Below, piece by piece: positions 42,618 through 50,792 of a stretch of 50,965 bases of DNA. Below the pieces are notes generated by a model. The model did no database searches, was not told where the DNA came from, and saw only the letters and a list, made by a program, of their open reading frames with translations. This DNA is from Clostridiales bacterium. GTDB taxonomy: Bacteria > Bacillota > Clostridia > Oscillospirales > Oscillospiraceae. The stretch covers positions 1 to 50,965 of the forward strand of contig JAJUHC010000020.1 of the NCBI GenBank assembly GCA_029268065.1. The letters run 5' to 3'. The first letter of the stretch is position 1. Every line of letters begins with the position of its first letter. Both the position numbers and the translations under genes were made by a program.

Positions 42618-43034
42618 ATTATCCAACACAGAGGCATACCCCAGTGGGTTCCCGTGATATTGGGTCTGCTGCTCGGCGTCGCGACCGGTATTATGTGGTG
42701 CATGGGGCTTTTTACGTCTGTAAGGGCCATGCTTCCCTATGCTTTTGGCGCGGCCGTACTGCTGCTCATTGAAAGTTCAGTGCTTAGAGCGCGCTGTGGT
42801 GACGAAAGGGAAGGATATTGCATAAGCCCGACCTGCTTCAGCGTTTCGAGGTTTTCTAAATTGGTAATAATACCGGCTGCAATTTTCACCGCAGTCGCCT
42901 TGCTGATATTTGCGGCAAGCTTGACAATGACGCTCGTCGTAAAAACCGTATTGGCTTTTGTAGGGGCCATATCGTTCTGGCTTATGCTGTGCTCCTTTCT
43001 TGCGAAAATTCTCAGCATCATTTATTACAGATAA
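42618..43034 (+). CDS. Small membrane protein, probable ATT start
   Basis: 138 residues with four hydrophobic helices (two early, two after a cysteine-containing loop GDEREGYCISPTC). The perfect Shine-Dalgarno AAGGAGGTG (42606-42614) contains the only near in-frame GTG (42612), which cannot serve as both. The next codons at correct spacing are ATT (42618) and ATC (42621), and the first in-frame ATG is ~24 codons later, inside a helix. So either an ATT start is used or the start is mis-seen. Function unknown; a terminator follows at 43046. Confidence 0.6.
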   Translation: MIQHRGIPQWVPVILGLLLGVATGIMWCMGLFTSVRAMLPYAFGAAVLLLIESSVLRARCGDEREGYCISPTCFSVSRFSKLVIIPAAIFTAVALLIFAASLTMTLVVKTVLAFVGAISFWLMLCSFLAKILSIIYYR

Positions 43035-43045
43035 TGAAAAAAACA

Positions 43046-43086
43046 AACGGGGGCATGAGCGGCGCTTATGTCCCCGTTACGCTTTT
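43046..43086 (+). terminator. Terminator after the small membrane protein
   Basis: Near-perfect palindrome AACGGGG-CAT-AGCG with its complement (43046-43078), followed by ACGCTTTT. Confidence 0.65.
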
Positions 43087-43108
43087 CAAGCGAATTGACA
43101 AGCCATTA

Positions 43109-43954
43109 TCACAGCTTTGAGGTCTGACGCGTGCTGAAAAATACGTCGGCTATGGAAGCTGTTTTGTGCTTTTTCAAGAGCTTTAAAAGCTTTCTTTCGC
43201 AGCCGTTTATGCCGCAATAGTGTATAAATCCGTCCCTCAACGAAAGCTCAAGCCTCGGTTGGGCAGGGTCGATTTCGCGGGGATGCAGGTAAAAGACAGC
43301 GGGCTCGCCCGAGCTGTTGACCGAGGATGTAAACCAGTCTATTAGAAAAAAGGGCAGGGCTCGGAAGTAGAAGCCGCCCGAAAAGGGAATGTTGAGGCCG
43401 GCCGCCCGAAAGGTGGAAGGGGGAATTTCAAGAATACCAGCCTCCCTGCCGTCAACTACGGGGCGATTCGCAAAGCGGGGAGCGTCCGGTATGCCATAGA
43501 GGAAGTTTTTGGTGGGAAAAATGCTGGAATCATATAGGAAACCCTCCTGAACAAGCACGTCAAGCGCCCACAGCGACTCTTTTACGACGGACCAGGAGGG
43601 GGCGCGGTATCCTAACACGCGCCTGCCGCTTATATCCTCAAGGAGAGATTTGCTTTTATGTACGTCCTCCCTGAATTCCTCCGGGGACTGCCTGTAAACG
43701 AGCAGGTGGGCGTATCCGTGGCTTGCTATCTCGTGCCCGCAATCCGCAATCCTTCGTATCATTTGCGGAAACTGCTCCGCTACTGTGCCGAGTACGAAAA
43801 AGGTCGCTTTGCAGCCGTATCCTTCAAGGTGCTCAAGATAGCTGTCAACGTTCCTCTCAACCGTGGAGCTCTCCTTCAAATCATCAGAGAAATCGGTTCC
43901 CTCGTAATTCGCGTGGAACCAGTCCTCGGTGTCCACGGTAAAAATATTAATCAT
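43109..43954 (-). CDS. Polysaccharide deacetylase (DUF3473 type)
   Basis: 281 residues. NodB-homology motifs: TVDTEDWFH (catalytic and metal Asp), ASHGYAHLL (metal His pair) and GYRAPSWS. The C-terminal part YLHPREIDPAQPRLEL is typical of the DUF3473-bearing, XrtA/PEP-CTERM-associated type of deacetylase. Removes N-acetyl groups from a surface polysaccharide. Grouped with a GT2 sugar transferase and a DUF2304 protein, all on the minus strand. Confidence 0.87.
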   Translation of the reverse strand: MINIFTVDTEDWFHANYEGTDFSDDLKESSTVERNVDSYLEHLEGYGCKATFFVLGTVAEQFPQMIRRIADCGHEIASHGYAHLLVYRQSPEEFREDVHKSKSLLEDISGRRVLGYRAPSWSVVKESLWALDVLVQEGFLYDSSIFPTKNFLYGIPDAPRFANRPVVDGREAGILEIPPSTFRAAGLNIPFSGGFYFRALPFFLIDWFTSSVNSSGEPAVFYLHPREIDPAQPRLELSLRDGFIHYCGINGCERKLLKLLKKHKTASIADVFFSTRQTSKL

Positions 43955-44038
43955 AATTCACCCGTTTTTCATCATTTGCAAATAATCTGATTCCGCAGTC
44001 CTGCCGAGAAACAGGGGAAGAGCCGTGAAAAAACCCTG

Positions 44039-44434
44039 TTAACAGCCGGTTTTTTCAAAAGCTTCCGCTTCCTCCGGCCGGACAGGCTGTCCCTCCAGCT
44101 CCCTTATCCTTTTCTCGAGCAGGGCGACGGTCTGAACCAGCCTGGTGCATTTCTCATTAAGCGTCGTCACAATGGCGGTGATGGACATAAGTATAATGAT
44201 AAGGCAAAAGCAAACGAGAGCAAAAAGGCCGTTTGCCGGTTCCTTTATGCCTATTAGACGGGTCAAGAAGGTCATGATTTCGGGAAAGACGCCTATAACC
44301 AGCATGATGAACCCGGATATGATCCACAGCAGGGAGTATCTCAGGTTCAGCCTGCGCCTGCTCAGGATATTGAAAAGGATTACAAAATACAAGGCGACAG
44401 CCAAAAGCAGGGCGTATCTCAAAGCCGGTACCAT
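44039..44434 (-). CDS. DUF2304 membrane protein
   Basis: 131 residues. Three hydrophobic helices, with SRRRLNLRYSLLWIISG between the first two, and a C-terminal coiled coil (TRLVQTVALLEKRIRELEG). Typical small partner of dolichyl-phosphate-mannose-synthase-like GT2 enzymes. Its ATG lies one base after the GT2 stop, with GGAGC upstream inside the GT2 gene, so the two are translated together. Confidence 0.82.
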   Translation of the reverse strand: MVPALRYALLLAVALYFVILFNILSRRRLNLRYSLLWIISGFIMLVIGVFPEIMTFLTRLIGIKEPANGLFALVCFCLIIILMSITAIVTTLNEKCTRLVQTVALLEKRIRELEGQPVRPEEAEAFEKTGC

Positions 44435-44435
44435 T

Positions 44436-45143
44436 TCAGTTTGCTCCCTTCGAGTAAAATCTGCGCAGGATTATTGCCAGCGATACCTTCACAATATAAT
44501 AAAGCGATCTGAAGGCGTTGATGGAGCTTTTTCCGCCGGAGCGCTCGTGCATGACAACGGGAACCTCCGCAATCTTAAAGCCCTTCATGGCTGCGGCGAC
44601 AATCGCCTCTGGCTCGGGGTAGTCCTGGGCGTATTCCCTTGAGAACAGCTCTATCACACGGCGGTTCGCCGCCCGGAAACCGCTTGTAACATCCCTGATG
44701 CTGACTCCCGTGAAGGCATAGATCAGTGCGCTCAGCAGTTTTATGCCCAGCCTGCGCGAGCCAGTCGACCTGAAGCCCGGGCCAGCGCCGTCCAAAAACC
44801 TGGAGCCTATCGCGTAGTCGCAGGCTCCGGAGAGAATAGGCTCTATCAGCTTTTCTATGCAGGAAGCGTCGTGCTGTCCGTCACCGTCAAACTGAACGGC
44901 GATATCGTATCCGTTTTCCGAAGCAAAGGCGTATCCGCCCTGCACGCATCCCCCGATACCCAGATTATAGGCAAGATCGAGATAGCTAGCTCCAAGCCTT
45001 CGCAGTATTTTTTTTGTGGAATCGGTGGAACAGTCGTTTACCACAAGGCAATCGGCAAACGGCGCGTGCTCCCTGACGGACAGAACCACGTTTTCTATGC
45101 TTTCCTGCTCGTTATATGCGGGAATAATAATAAGTACCTTCAA
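44436..45143 (-). CDS. Glycosyltransferase family 2, DPM1-like
   Basis: 235 residues from a TTG at 45143 (AAAGGTG upstream); a GTG at 45155 is an alternative. Starts KVLIIIPAYNEQESIENVV. VVNDCSTDST and FDGDGQHDASCIEKL (DxD) bind the nucleotide sugar, and YAIGSRFLDGAG, RDVTSGFRAANRR and HERSGGKSSIN follow. A polyprenyl-phosphate sugar synthase supplying membrane-linked sugar, probably with the DUF2304 protein and upstream of the deacetylase (inference). Confidence 0.88.
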   Translation of the reverse strand: MKVLIIIPAYNEQESIENVVLSVREHAPFADCLVVNDCSTDSTKKILRRLGASYLDLAYNLGIGGCVQGGYAFASENGYDIAVQFDGDGQHDASCIEKLIEPILSGACDYAIGSRFLDGAGPGFRSTGSRRLGIKLLSALIYAFTGVSIRDVTSGFRAANRRVIELFSREYAQDYPEPEAIVAAAMKGFKIAEVPVVMHERSGGKSSINAFRSLYYIVKVSLAIILRRFYSKGAN

Positions 45144-45318
45144 TTCGGATAACACACCTTTATGTAGTCGTGATTTCTCGCATATGACGAGGTCGATACG
45201 GGTTGACCGCCGGAAGAAAATAAATACCAATTGTACGTATAATTATACGACGCGCGCCGCGTACAGTCAAACTCATTTTTTATGAACTGAATTAAAAGCG
45301 TTACAAGACCAAAAGGCC

Positions 45319-45349
45319 GCCGGAGCCCCTGTACCGAGTGGACTCCGGC
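45319..45349. terminator. Hairpin upstream of the GT2 gene
   Basis: GCCGGAG with its complement CTCCGGC around a 17-base loop. A-rich sequence on both sides; could end transcription from the oxidase operon. Confidence 0.45.
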
Positions 45350-45416
45350 AGCCCAGACTCTCAAAAAGCCTGAGATCAAAAAAGCGAAAACAGTAAAAAA
45401 GGTTTGTCTACAGCCC

Positions 45417-45448
45417 GAAGGGACCTGTCCTTGCGGCAGGTCCCTTTC
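45417..45448 (-). terminator. Terminator of the FAD-oxidase operon
   Basis: A 13-bp stem GAA-GGGACCTG with its complement (45417-45448), 21 bases after the stop; a T-run occurs 20 bases on (45400-45394). Confidence 0.7.
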
Positions 45449-45469
45449 GTTTATGCAATATGCTTTATG

Positions 45470-47131
45470 TTATTTCAGTTTCTCCGGGTTCACGGTTCTC
45501 AGGTAGCTACCGCTGAGGTTTTTGGGATTGACAGCCTCTCTTATTTTATACTGGTAGGCGAAAATCCAGGGCTGCGGTGTTTTTGAGAACATCTCGTCAT
45601 GCTCTTCCTGCGTGTAGTTGTAGCCGTTCATATGTCTTACGTCCGAATTCCATCTGCAGAAATCAGGACCGAAGGAATACTTGTTGTGGAATTCCTGGTT
45701 TCCGTCGACGAATTTGCATGTCCCGCGTACCGATTCCTTATCATACGCGTCGAAGTTCGTGAAGAATTCCCAGCCCGTGGCGCCGCCTCCGCCGATTCCC
45801 GACAGGCTGCCCATTGCCGAGTCTCCGCCGGTTGCGGCAATCGAGGTGTGTTCGACCTCCCATTTCCTCTTCTGAGCCGTAGCATCCTCAACCACCTGTA
45901 TGGTTCTCCACACGTTGGGAGAGAGACCGAAGGTACCCTCGTAAGCGCCGCACATGACAAAGTTAAGATTCTTATGGCCCAGCCTTGTCAGGTAAAGCAG
46001 CGCGTAGTCGTGCATATCCTTTTCGAGCATCATTTCGCTTTTCCAGCCGCCGGTCTGCTCAAGGATATAGTCGATGGCCTTTTCTTTATATTCAAGATCC
46101 CTTTCAGAGAAGCCGGCGATGATCACCTGGTAATCCAGCTTCATTTTTTCGTTCTGCTCCTTGATATACGGGTCTTCCAGCAGCTCAGGTATATCGCAGA
46201 GCTGCTTGTCGGGATCCGTGATGATCTTCAGCATCGCCGCTTTCAGATTTCTGCCGAACATGCTGAACTGCCTGTGCCCTGAATAAGCGATATCGCTCTC
46301 ATGGAAGTATTGCACGCTGCGCGCCCAAGCCTCCCAGCTGGGGTAGCAAAGCGTATAGCATTTGAAGTTCGGGCCGAAATCAGCCTTATACGCGGGAACG
46401 GTGCCGTAAGTCGGGAAGTCGGCGGGGCCGGGCCAGGGATGGAGCCTAATGGCCATTTTTGTGCAGACGCCCGTCGTGCCTGCGGTACCGAAAAGACCTC
46501 TGAGCAGACCCCTCTGGCTTGGTCCGGGACCTTCCCCGCAGAACCAGCCGTCTCCCGAACCCAGAGAGCCTGTTCTCAGCACCTCTCCGCCGCCAAGGAC
46601 CCACTCCATGCCGAGTATGTTCTCGGAGCCGGAACCCATGAATATTGTGTTGGGGCCGAAAGCTATCCAGGAGGAAGCGTTGGCGAGAGCGGAGCTCGAG
46701 CAGCCGACGCCGGGAATGTTAAGGTTCAGCCCAACCTTCATGGCTTCAGCCTGAACGGTAGCGGCGATTGCGAAGGGCTCAACGATCGCGCACATGTTTT
46801 TGACGTCGATTTCTATGCTCTTCATCCTTCTCAGGTCTATCTGAAGCGCAAAATCGCCGCCAATATAACCCATTGCCGCCCAGAAGGTGGTTGAGGCTTT
46901 GAACTCTATGCCGTACTTGTTGCAGAGCCTGATGATATTCTGCACCTCTTCCGTGCTTCCGGGCAGGACCACGGCCTGGGGAAGGGGGGTCCAGTGCTCG
47001 GACGGACCATAGTGAGCGGACGACTGAGAAGGGATGCACCTGTATGTTTCGCACACGCCGATATTCTCGGAGATGTTCCTTTTTCCTACGATATCTTCGA
47101 GCGCCTTATATATTTCTTTCGGAAAAGCCAT
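45470..47131 (-). CDS. VAO-type FAD-linked oxidase, third gene of operon
   Basis: 553 residues from ATG at 47131 with AGGAGG upstream. N-terminal PCMH FAD-binding domain (PQAVVLPGSTEEVQNIIRL, GVGCSSSALANASSW, GLFGTAGTTGVCTKMAIRLHP). The segment FMGSGSENILGMEWVLGGGE is like 4-cresol dehydrogenase/vanillyl-alcohol oxidase. C-terminal substrate domain of the same family. With the CCG protein it forms a GlcD/GlcF-like FAD-FeS pair oxidising a hydroxy- or phenolic substrate. Identity of substrate unknown. Confidence 0.82.
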   Translation of the reverse strand: MAFPKEIYKALEDIVGKRNISENIGVCETYRCIPSQSSAHYGPSEHWTPLPQAVVLPGSTEEVQNIIRLCNKYGIEFKASTTFWAAMGYIGGDFALQIDLRRMKSIEIDVKNMCAIVEPFAIAATVQAEAMKVGLNLNIPGVGCSSSALANASSWIAFGPNTIFMGSGSENILGMEWVLGGGEVLRTGSLGSGDGWFCGEGPGPSQRGLLRGLFGTAGTTGVCTKMAIRLHPWPGPADFPTYGTVPAYKADFGPNFKCYTLCYPSWEAWARSVQYFHESDIAYSGHRQFSMFGRNLKAAMLKIITDPDKQLCDIPELLEDPYIKEQNEKMKLDYQVIIAGFSERDLEYKEKAIDYILEQTGGWKSEMMLEKDMHDYALLYLTRLGHKNLNFVMCGAYEGTFGLSPNVWRTIQVVEDATAQKRKWEVEHTSIAATGGDSAMGSLSGIGGGGATGWEFFTNFDAYDKESVRGTCKFVDGNQEFHNKYSFGPDFCRWNSDVRHMNGYNYTQEEHDEMFSKTPQPWIFAYQYKIREAVNPKNLSGSYLRTVNPEKLK

Positions 47132-47145
47132 TATAAAACCTCCTC

Positions 47146-48420
47146 TCACATCGCTTGCTGTACGAGCTCAATGATGTCTAAGACTTCGATCTTATTACCA
47201 TTTTCATCGACAGCGTTGACAAAGTTGTCCTTACACCACGGGCAGGCCGTTACAAGCGCGTCCGCGCCCGTTGCATTCGCCTCCGTGATCCTTTCTCCGG
47301 CGGTCCAGGCGGAGAACTCGGGATTGGATTCGCTGCATCCGCCGCCCGCGCCGCAGCACCATGAATACTCGCGGATTCTTTCCATTTCAACCAGCGTTAT
47401 TCCCGGAATGGCCTTCAGTATGTTTCTGGGGGCGTCATATATGCCGTAAGCCCCGTTATATCTGGGCCTTCTGGGCTCCCATGTATGGATCTGGTTGAAT
47501 ATCTTCTTTTCCTTGCCTTCCCAGGGGATGTACTCCTCGCCAAGTCTGCCGAGATGACAGGGATCGTGATAGGTGACGGTCATGGGAACCGTTTTGGTAA
47601 ATTTGATTTTCCCTTCCTGTATCAGCTGGTCGACATACTCGACAACGTGAAGCACCTTGACGTTCAGTCCAAGCTTCGCATACTGGCGCTTGAAGGCGTG
47701 GTAGCAATCGGAGCAGGGAGTTACAATTGTCTTAACGCCCGCAGTTTCAAACGCCTTGATGTTTGCTTTGGCGCGGTCCTTGAATTCGTTTAAGAAGCCC
47801 ATCTGATGAGCGCGTCCCGCGCAGCAGTTGTCTGCCGCCCCGAGATAGCCCAAATCCACTCCGGCGCCCTGAAGCAGTTTTACGGCGGCTTGCGCTATCT
47901 TTTGGAGCTTGGGCTCATAGCTGTACTTGCAGCCCGCGAAGAAAGCCACCTCGGCTTTCTCCTTGAACAGGTCCTTAAGGTTCAAGTCCTTTGCCCAGTC
48001 GGTGCGGTTCGCTTTCTTTGCTCCGGGGAGCATGCTCTGTTCCTTCTTGAGATTCTCAATAACGGGCTTCTGACCTTCCAGGACCTTGCCCTGCTCAACC
48101 GCGTAGGCTTTTTGCTCAATGTTGTGCTCAAGGGTTTCCAGGTTGTACCTTGTCACCTTGCATCCAACGTCGCAGTATCCGCAAGAGGTGCAGGAATGAA
48201 TTGCTTCCGTAACGGTATCGTCAAGCTTCGTCCTGCCGTCGAGCAGGCTCTGGCTCAGCTGAAAACGTCCGCGGGCCGAATAGGTCATGAAATTGTAATA
48301 CCCGATGCTCGGACAGTTTTCCGCAAATCTAATGCTTTTTATTTTGTCAAATGGAATGAACTTGCAGCCTGCGCAGTTGCTGCAGCGTTCCATCATGGGT
48401 CTGAAATCCTTTAAAGCCAT
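47146..48420 (-). CDS. CCG-domain iron-sulfur oxidoreductase subunit
   Basis: 424 residues. N-terminal CSNCAGCKFIP and SCTSCGYCDVGCKV are two 4Fe-4S-type cysteine sets. Two CCG (DUF3400-type) modules follow: AGCKYSYEP-CC-PCSDCYHAF and CHLGRLG-WCCGAGGGC-CPWCKDNF. It is the GlpC/GlcF/HdrD kind that passes electrons from a flavin partner. Placed between the two FAD oxidases (25 and 14 base gaps), so it likely serves both. Confidence 0.88.
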   Translation of the reverse strand: MALKDFRPMMERCSNCAGCKFIPFDKIKSIRFAENCPSIGYYNFMTYSARGRFQLSQSLLDGRTKLDDTVTEAIHSCTSCGYCDVGCKVTRYNLETLEHNIEQKAYAVEQGKVLEGQKPVIENLKKEQSMLPGAKKANRTDWAKDLNLKDLFKEKAEVAFFAGCKYSYEPKLQKIAQAAVKLLQGAGVDLGYLGAADNCCAGRAHQMGFLNEFKDRAKANIKAFETAGVKTIVTPCSDCYHAFKRQYAKLGLNVKVLHVVEYVDQLIQEGKIKFTKTVPMTVTYHDPCHLGRLGEEYIPWEGKEKKIFNQIHTWEPRRPRYNGAYGIYDAPRNILKAIPGITLVEMERIREYSWCCGAGGGCSESNPEFSAWTAGERITEANATGADALVTACPWCKDNFVNAVDENGNKIEVLDIIELVQQAM

Positions 48421-48445
48421 CTTATTAAGCCTCCTTTTCCCGTAC

Positions 48446-49924
48446 TTATTTTAAAGTAAGTTTTCCGGTATTCATTATGTTGCTGGGATCGAAAATGTTT
48501 TTCATTCTCTTTAAAATCTCGTATGTCTGGGCGTCCTTGTTCAGCTGTATCGTGGACCAGATGTCGTACGGCCTTGCGTAGAAGCCGCCCAGCTTCGACA
48601 TTTCTTTGCTCGCCGCGATATATAATTCCCTGACCTTCTTTACTTCGTTTGAATTCCCGGGATCGTAAGGGAGGCTGAATTCAAGATGAACCGATGTGCC
48701 CATGTGCTGCGGCTGAATGTATACTCCGATGTCCTCGGTGGGGTATCCAGCTTCGATCGCGAGAGCGTACATTGCCTCGATAAACTTGGAGGTTCTGTCC
48801 AGGGTCGTGATGAAGAATATATCCTGGAACGCGCCCTTTGCCGTCTGCTTCCAGTAAGCTTCCCCGGAAGGTGAGACGGACTTTTCGAGCACCGCGTCTC
48901 CCACGGCGCCCGGAACCTTGGAAAGCAGCTGAACACCCGTTTGCTTGGCGTAGTCCTTGATATCGTATTCCTGAGCGCTTACCTTCATTTCCGGAAGCAG
49001 GATATCTCCGGAAATGCCGACGGCCGCCACCCAGTTCGGCATAATATGCTTGAGCTCGGCTATCTCTTCGGGTGTTTCGCCCATTAAGCTCGCAAGATAC
49101 GCCTTGTTCATTACATAAAGCTTATCGCCGATTCTCGCCCAGATAGCTTTGTAAACGAAATCCTCCAGATCGGTGGACTTTTTCGCGGGCGCAAGAAACA
49201 TTTTCTTGATTGTGGGAAGCAATTCGCATTTTACAGAGGCCCAGGTGACAATTCCCATGCTCCCCTGCGCCTGAGTGACCATTCTGAGCATGTCGGTCAT
49301 GGCCGGTCCGTTGGAATGTACCTGCCAGTTTCCGAGTTCCCATTGCTTTTGCAGGTCCTGGGGGCCGTTGCCGGCGGCGCCGGTGAATATCTGATTGCCG
49401 TCTCCGAACGTGACCTCGACGCATCTCAAGGGTTCGGTGTAGTTGAACTGATGCAGGCAGTTTAGCCTTGGCTCTATTTCTAGAAGGCTTGTCAGCACAG
49501 ACTTTGTAGCCCTGGGCCTTATGGATGTCGACAGCGTCATGCCTTCCTTCGCCAGAGCTTCCTGAAGCTGGCCGTAAGTAACGCCCGGCTCGATAATTGC
49601 CATTCTCTGCTGACGGTTGATGCTGATGATTTTGTTCATTCCGCTTAAATCGACGATAATCGATTCCGGAACGCTCGGCACCGTATCCCCCTTGAAATGG
49701 GGAGCGCCGGAGCTGACAGGTACGAGCGGGGTTTTCGTTTCGTTTGCCAGCCTGACCAACGCCTGGACTTGCTTGGCGTTCTCAGGCTTCACGACGAAGA
49801 AAGGCTTCATCGGGGTCGCGAAGCTTTCGTCTCTCGAAAACGCTTCCAGCGTCGCGGGGTCGTCGGAAACATTCTCACTGCCGAGAATAGCGCAAAGTTT
49901 CTCATAGATTGTTTCCAAAATCAT
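48446..49924 (-). CDS. VAO-type FAD-linked oxidase, first gene of operon
   Basis: 492 residues from ATG at 49924 with AAAGGAGG. PCMH domain: PFFVVKPENAKQVQALVRL, TPLVPVSSGAPHFKG, MAIIEPGVTYGQLQEAL. FAD-linked C-terminal domain to the end, closing on PSNIMNTGKL. Distant from 45470-47131, with which it shares only the fold. An operon with two diverged flavin subunits around one FeS protein is uncommon. Transcribed from 50063-50090 under the TetR operator. Confidence 0.83.
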   Translation of the reverse strand: MILETIYEKLCAILGSENVSDDPATLEAFSRDESFATPMKPFFVVKPENAKQVQALVRLANETKTPLVPVSSGAPHFKGDTVPSVPESIIVDLSGMNKIISINRQQRMAIIEPGVTYGQLQEALAKEGMTLSTSIRPRATKSVLTSLLEIEPRLNCLHQFNYTEPLRCVEVTFGDGNQIFTGAAGNGPQDLQKQWELGNWQVHSNGPAMTDMLRMVTQAQGSMGIVTWASVKCELLPTIKKMFLAPAKKSTDLEDFVYKAIWARIGDKLYVMNKAYLASLMGETPEEIAELKHIMPNWVAAVGISGDILLPEMKVSAQEYDIKDYAKQTGVQLLSKVPGAVGDAVLEKSVSPSGEAYWKQTAKGAFQDIFFITTLDRTSKFIEAMYALAIEAGYPTEDIGVYIQPQHMGTSVHLEFSLPYDPGNSNEVKKVRELYIAASKEMSKLGGFYARPYDIWSTIQLNKDAQTYEILKRMKNIFDPSNIMNTGKLTLK

Positions 49925-50012
49925 TTCCTCCTTTTTATTACTGAAATAAAAATATCGCCGGATAGGACAACATGGGCGGCTTTCGTGTTTGCCGGGACAG
50001 GGATCCAATGAG

Positions 50013-50040
50013 CGATAAATTTATCGTCAGACGCGCTGAC
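50013..50040. promoter_or_regulatory. Extra palindromes downstream of the oxidase -10
   Basis: CGATAAATTTATCG (50013-50026, perfect palindrome) and GTCAG/CTGAC arms (50026-50040) lie in the 5' leader of the oxidase operon. Their role is not known. Confidence 0.4.
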
Positions 50041-50045
50041 AATGT

Positions 50046-50069
50046 ATATACTGAACACGTTCAGTATAT
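50046..50069. promoter_or_regulatory. Probable TetR operator
   Basis: ATATACTGAAC (50046-50056) and its exact complement (50059-50069) around AC. The 24-base palindrome covers the -10 box (50063-50068) of the oxidase promoter. Matches the TGAAC/GTTCA type half-sites common for TetR regulators. Confidence 0.8.
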
Positions 50070-50090
50070 CAAATCTTTTATACATGTCAA
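50063..50090 (-). promoter_or_regulatory. Promoter of the FAD-oxidase operon
   Basis: Minus strand TTGACA (50090-50085), 16-base spacer, TATACT (50068-50063). Confidence 0.75.
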
Positions 50091-50129
50091 TAATGGATAT
50101 ACATTCTCTAAAAAAATAATATATTGTCC

Positions 50130-50159
50130 TTGAAATATAGCAATATATTTGCTTATAAT
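50130..50159 (+). promoter_or_regulatory. Promoter of the TetR gene
   Basis: TTGAAA (50130-50135), 18-base spacer, TATAAT (50154-50159). Very short leader. Confidence 0.65.
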
Positions 50160-50176
50160 GGCTCTGGGTGATTTTA

Positions 50177-50758
50177 TTGGATATAGCGGCTGACAACAAA
50201 AGACAACAGAAAGCCGAGGCCACGAAACGCAGGCTTTTCGTGGCCGGAATGAGCCTGATGAGAGAAAAGGGCTATCAGGCGGCGACGATAAGGAGCATTT
50301 GCAGCCGCGCCGGCGTTTCGGTTGGTACTTTTTACCTGTATTATAATACCAAAAGCGATATTTTGAAAGAAGTATATATGCAGGGCGATAAATTTATGGT
50401 GAGCGCCAATCCCGCGGAGGAGGGGAAAACTCCGCTGGAGAGGATCCGTCTATTTATCGACCGCTATTCCGAGCTTACCCTCAGGACCGGCCTTGATTCA
50501 GTAAAGGTGCTTTACAACCCTGATAATGAATGGTTTGTCCAGTACCGCGCCATGCAGCATAAGCTTGACGAAATGATAAAGGAAGGCCAGGAGATTGGCG
50601 AGATCATTTCCGACACTTCGTCTGAGGAGCTGACCGACTTTCTTTTTGTGTGCATGAGAGGAGTATGCTACCACTGGTGCACCTCCAACGGCGGATACGA
50701 CCTTAAGGAGCGTATGCGAAGGTATATGTGGCATGTGCTGAAATCGCTTGAGCCCTGA
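50177..50758 (+). CDS. TetR/AcrR family regulator
   Basis: 193 residues from TTG at 50177 with GGGTGA upstream; a GTG at 50168 overlaps that site. N-terminal HTH: ATKRRLFVAGMSLMREKGYQ, TIRSICSRAGVSVGTFYLYY and NTKSDIL. C-terminal helical ligand domain, with a Tyr/Trp/His-rich end (VCYHWCTSNGGYDL). Divergent from the oxidase operon and predicted to repress it through 50046-50069, released by the oxidase substrate or product (inference). Confidence 0.9.
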   Translation: MDIAADNKRQQKAEATKRRLFVAGMSLMREKGYQAATIRSICSRAGVSVGTFYLYYNTKSDILKEVYMQGDKFMVSANPAEEGKTPLERIRLFIDRYSELTLRTGLDSVKVLYNPDNEWFVQYRAMQHKLDEMIKEGQEIGEIISDTSSEELTDFLFVCMRGVCYHWCTSNGGYDLKERMRRYMWHVLKSLEP

Positions 50759-50792
50759 GCGCCACCGTGCAGCCGGCAGGTAACATGAATTA

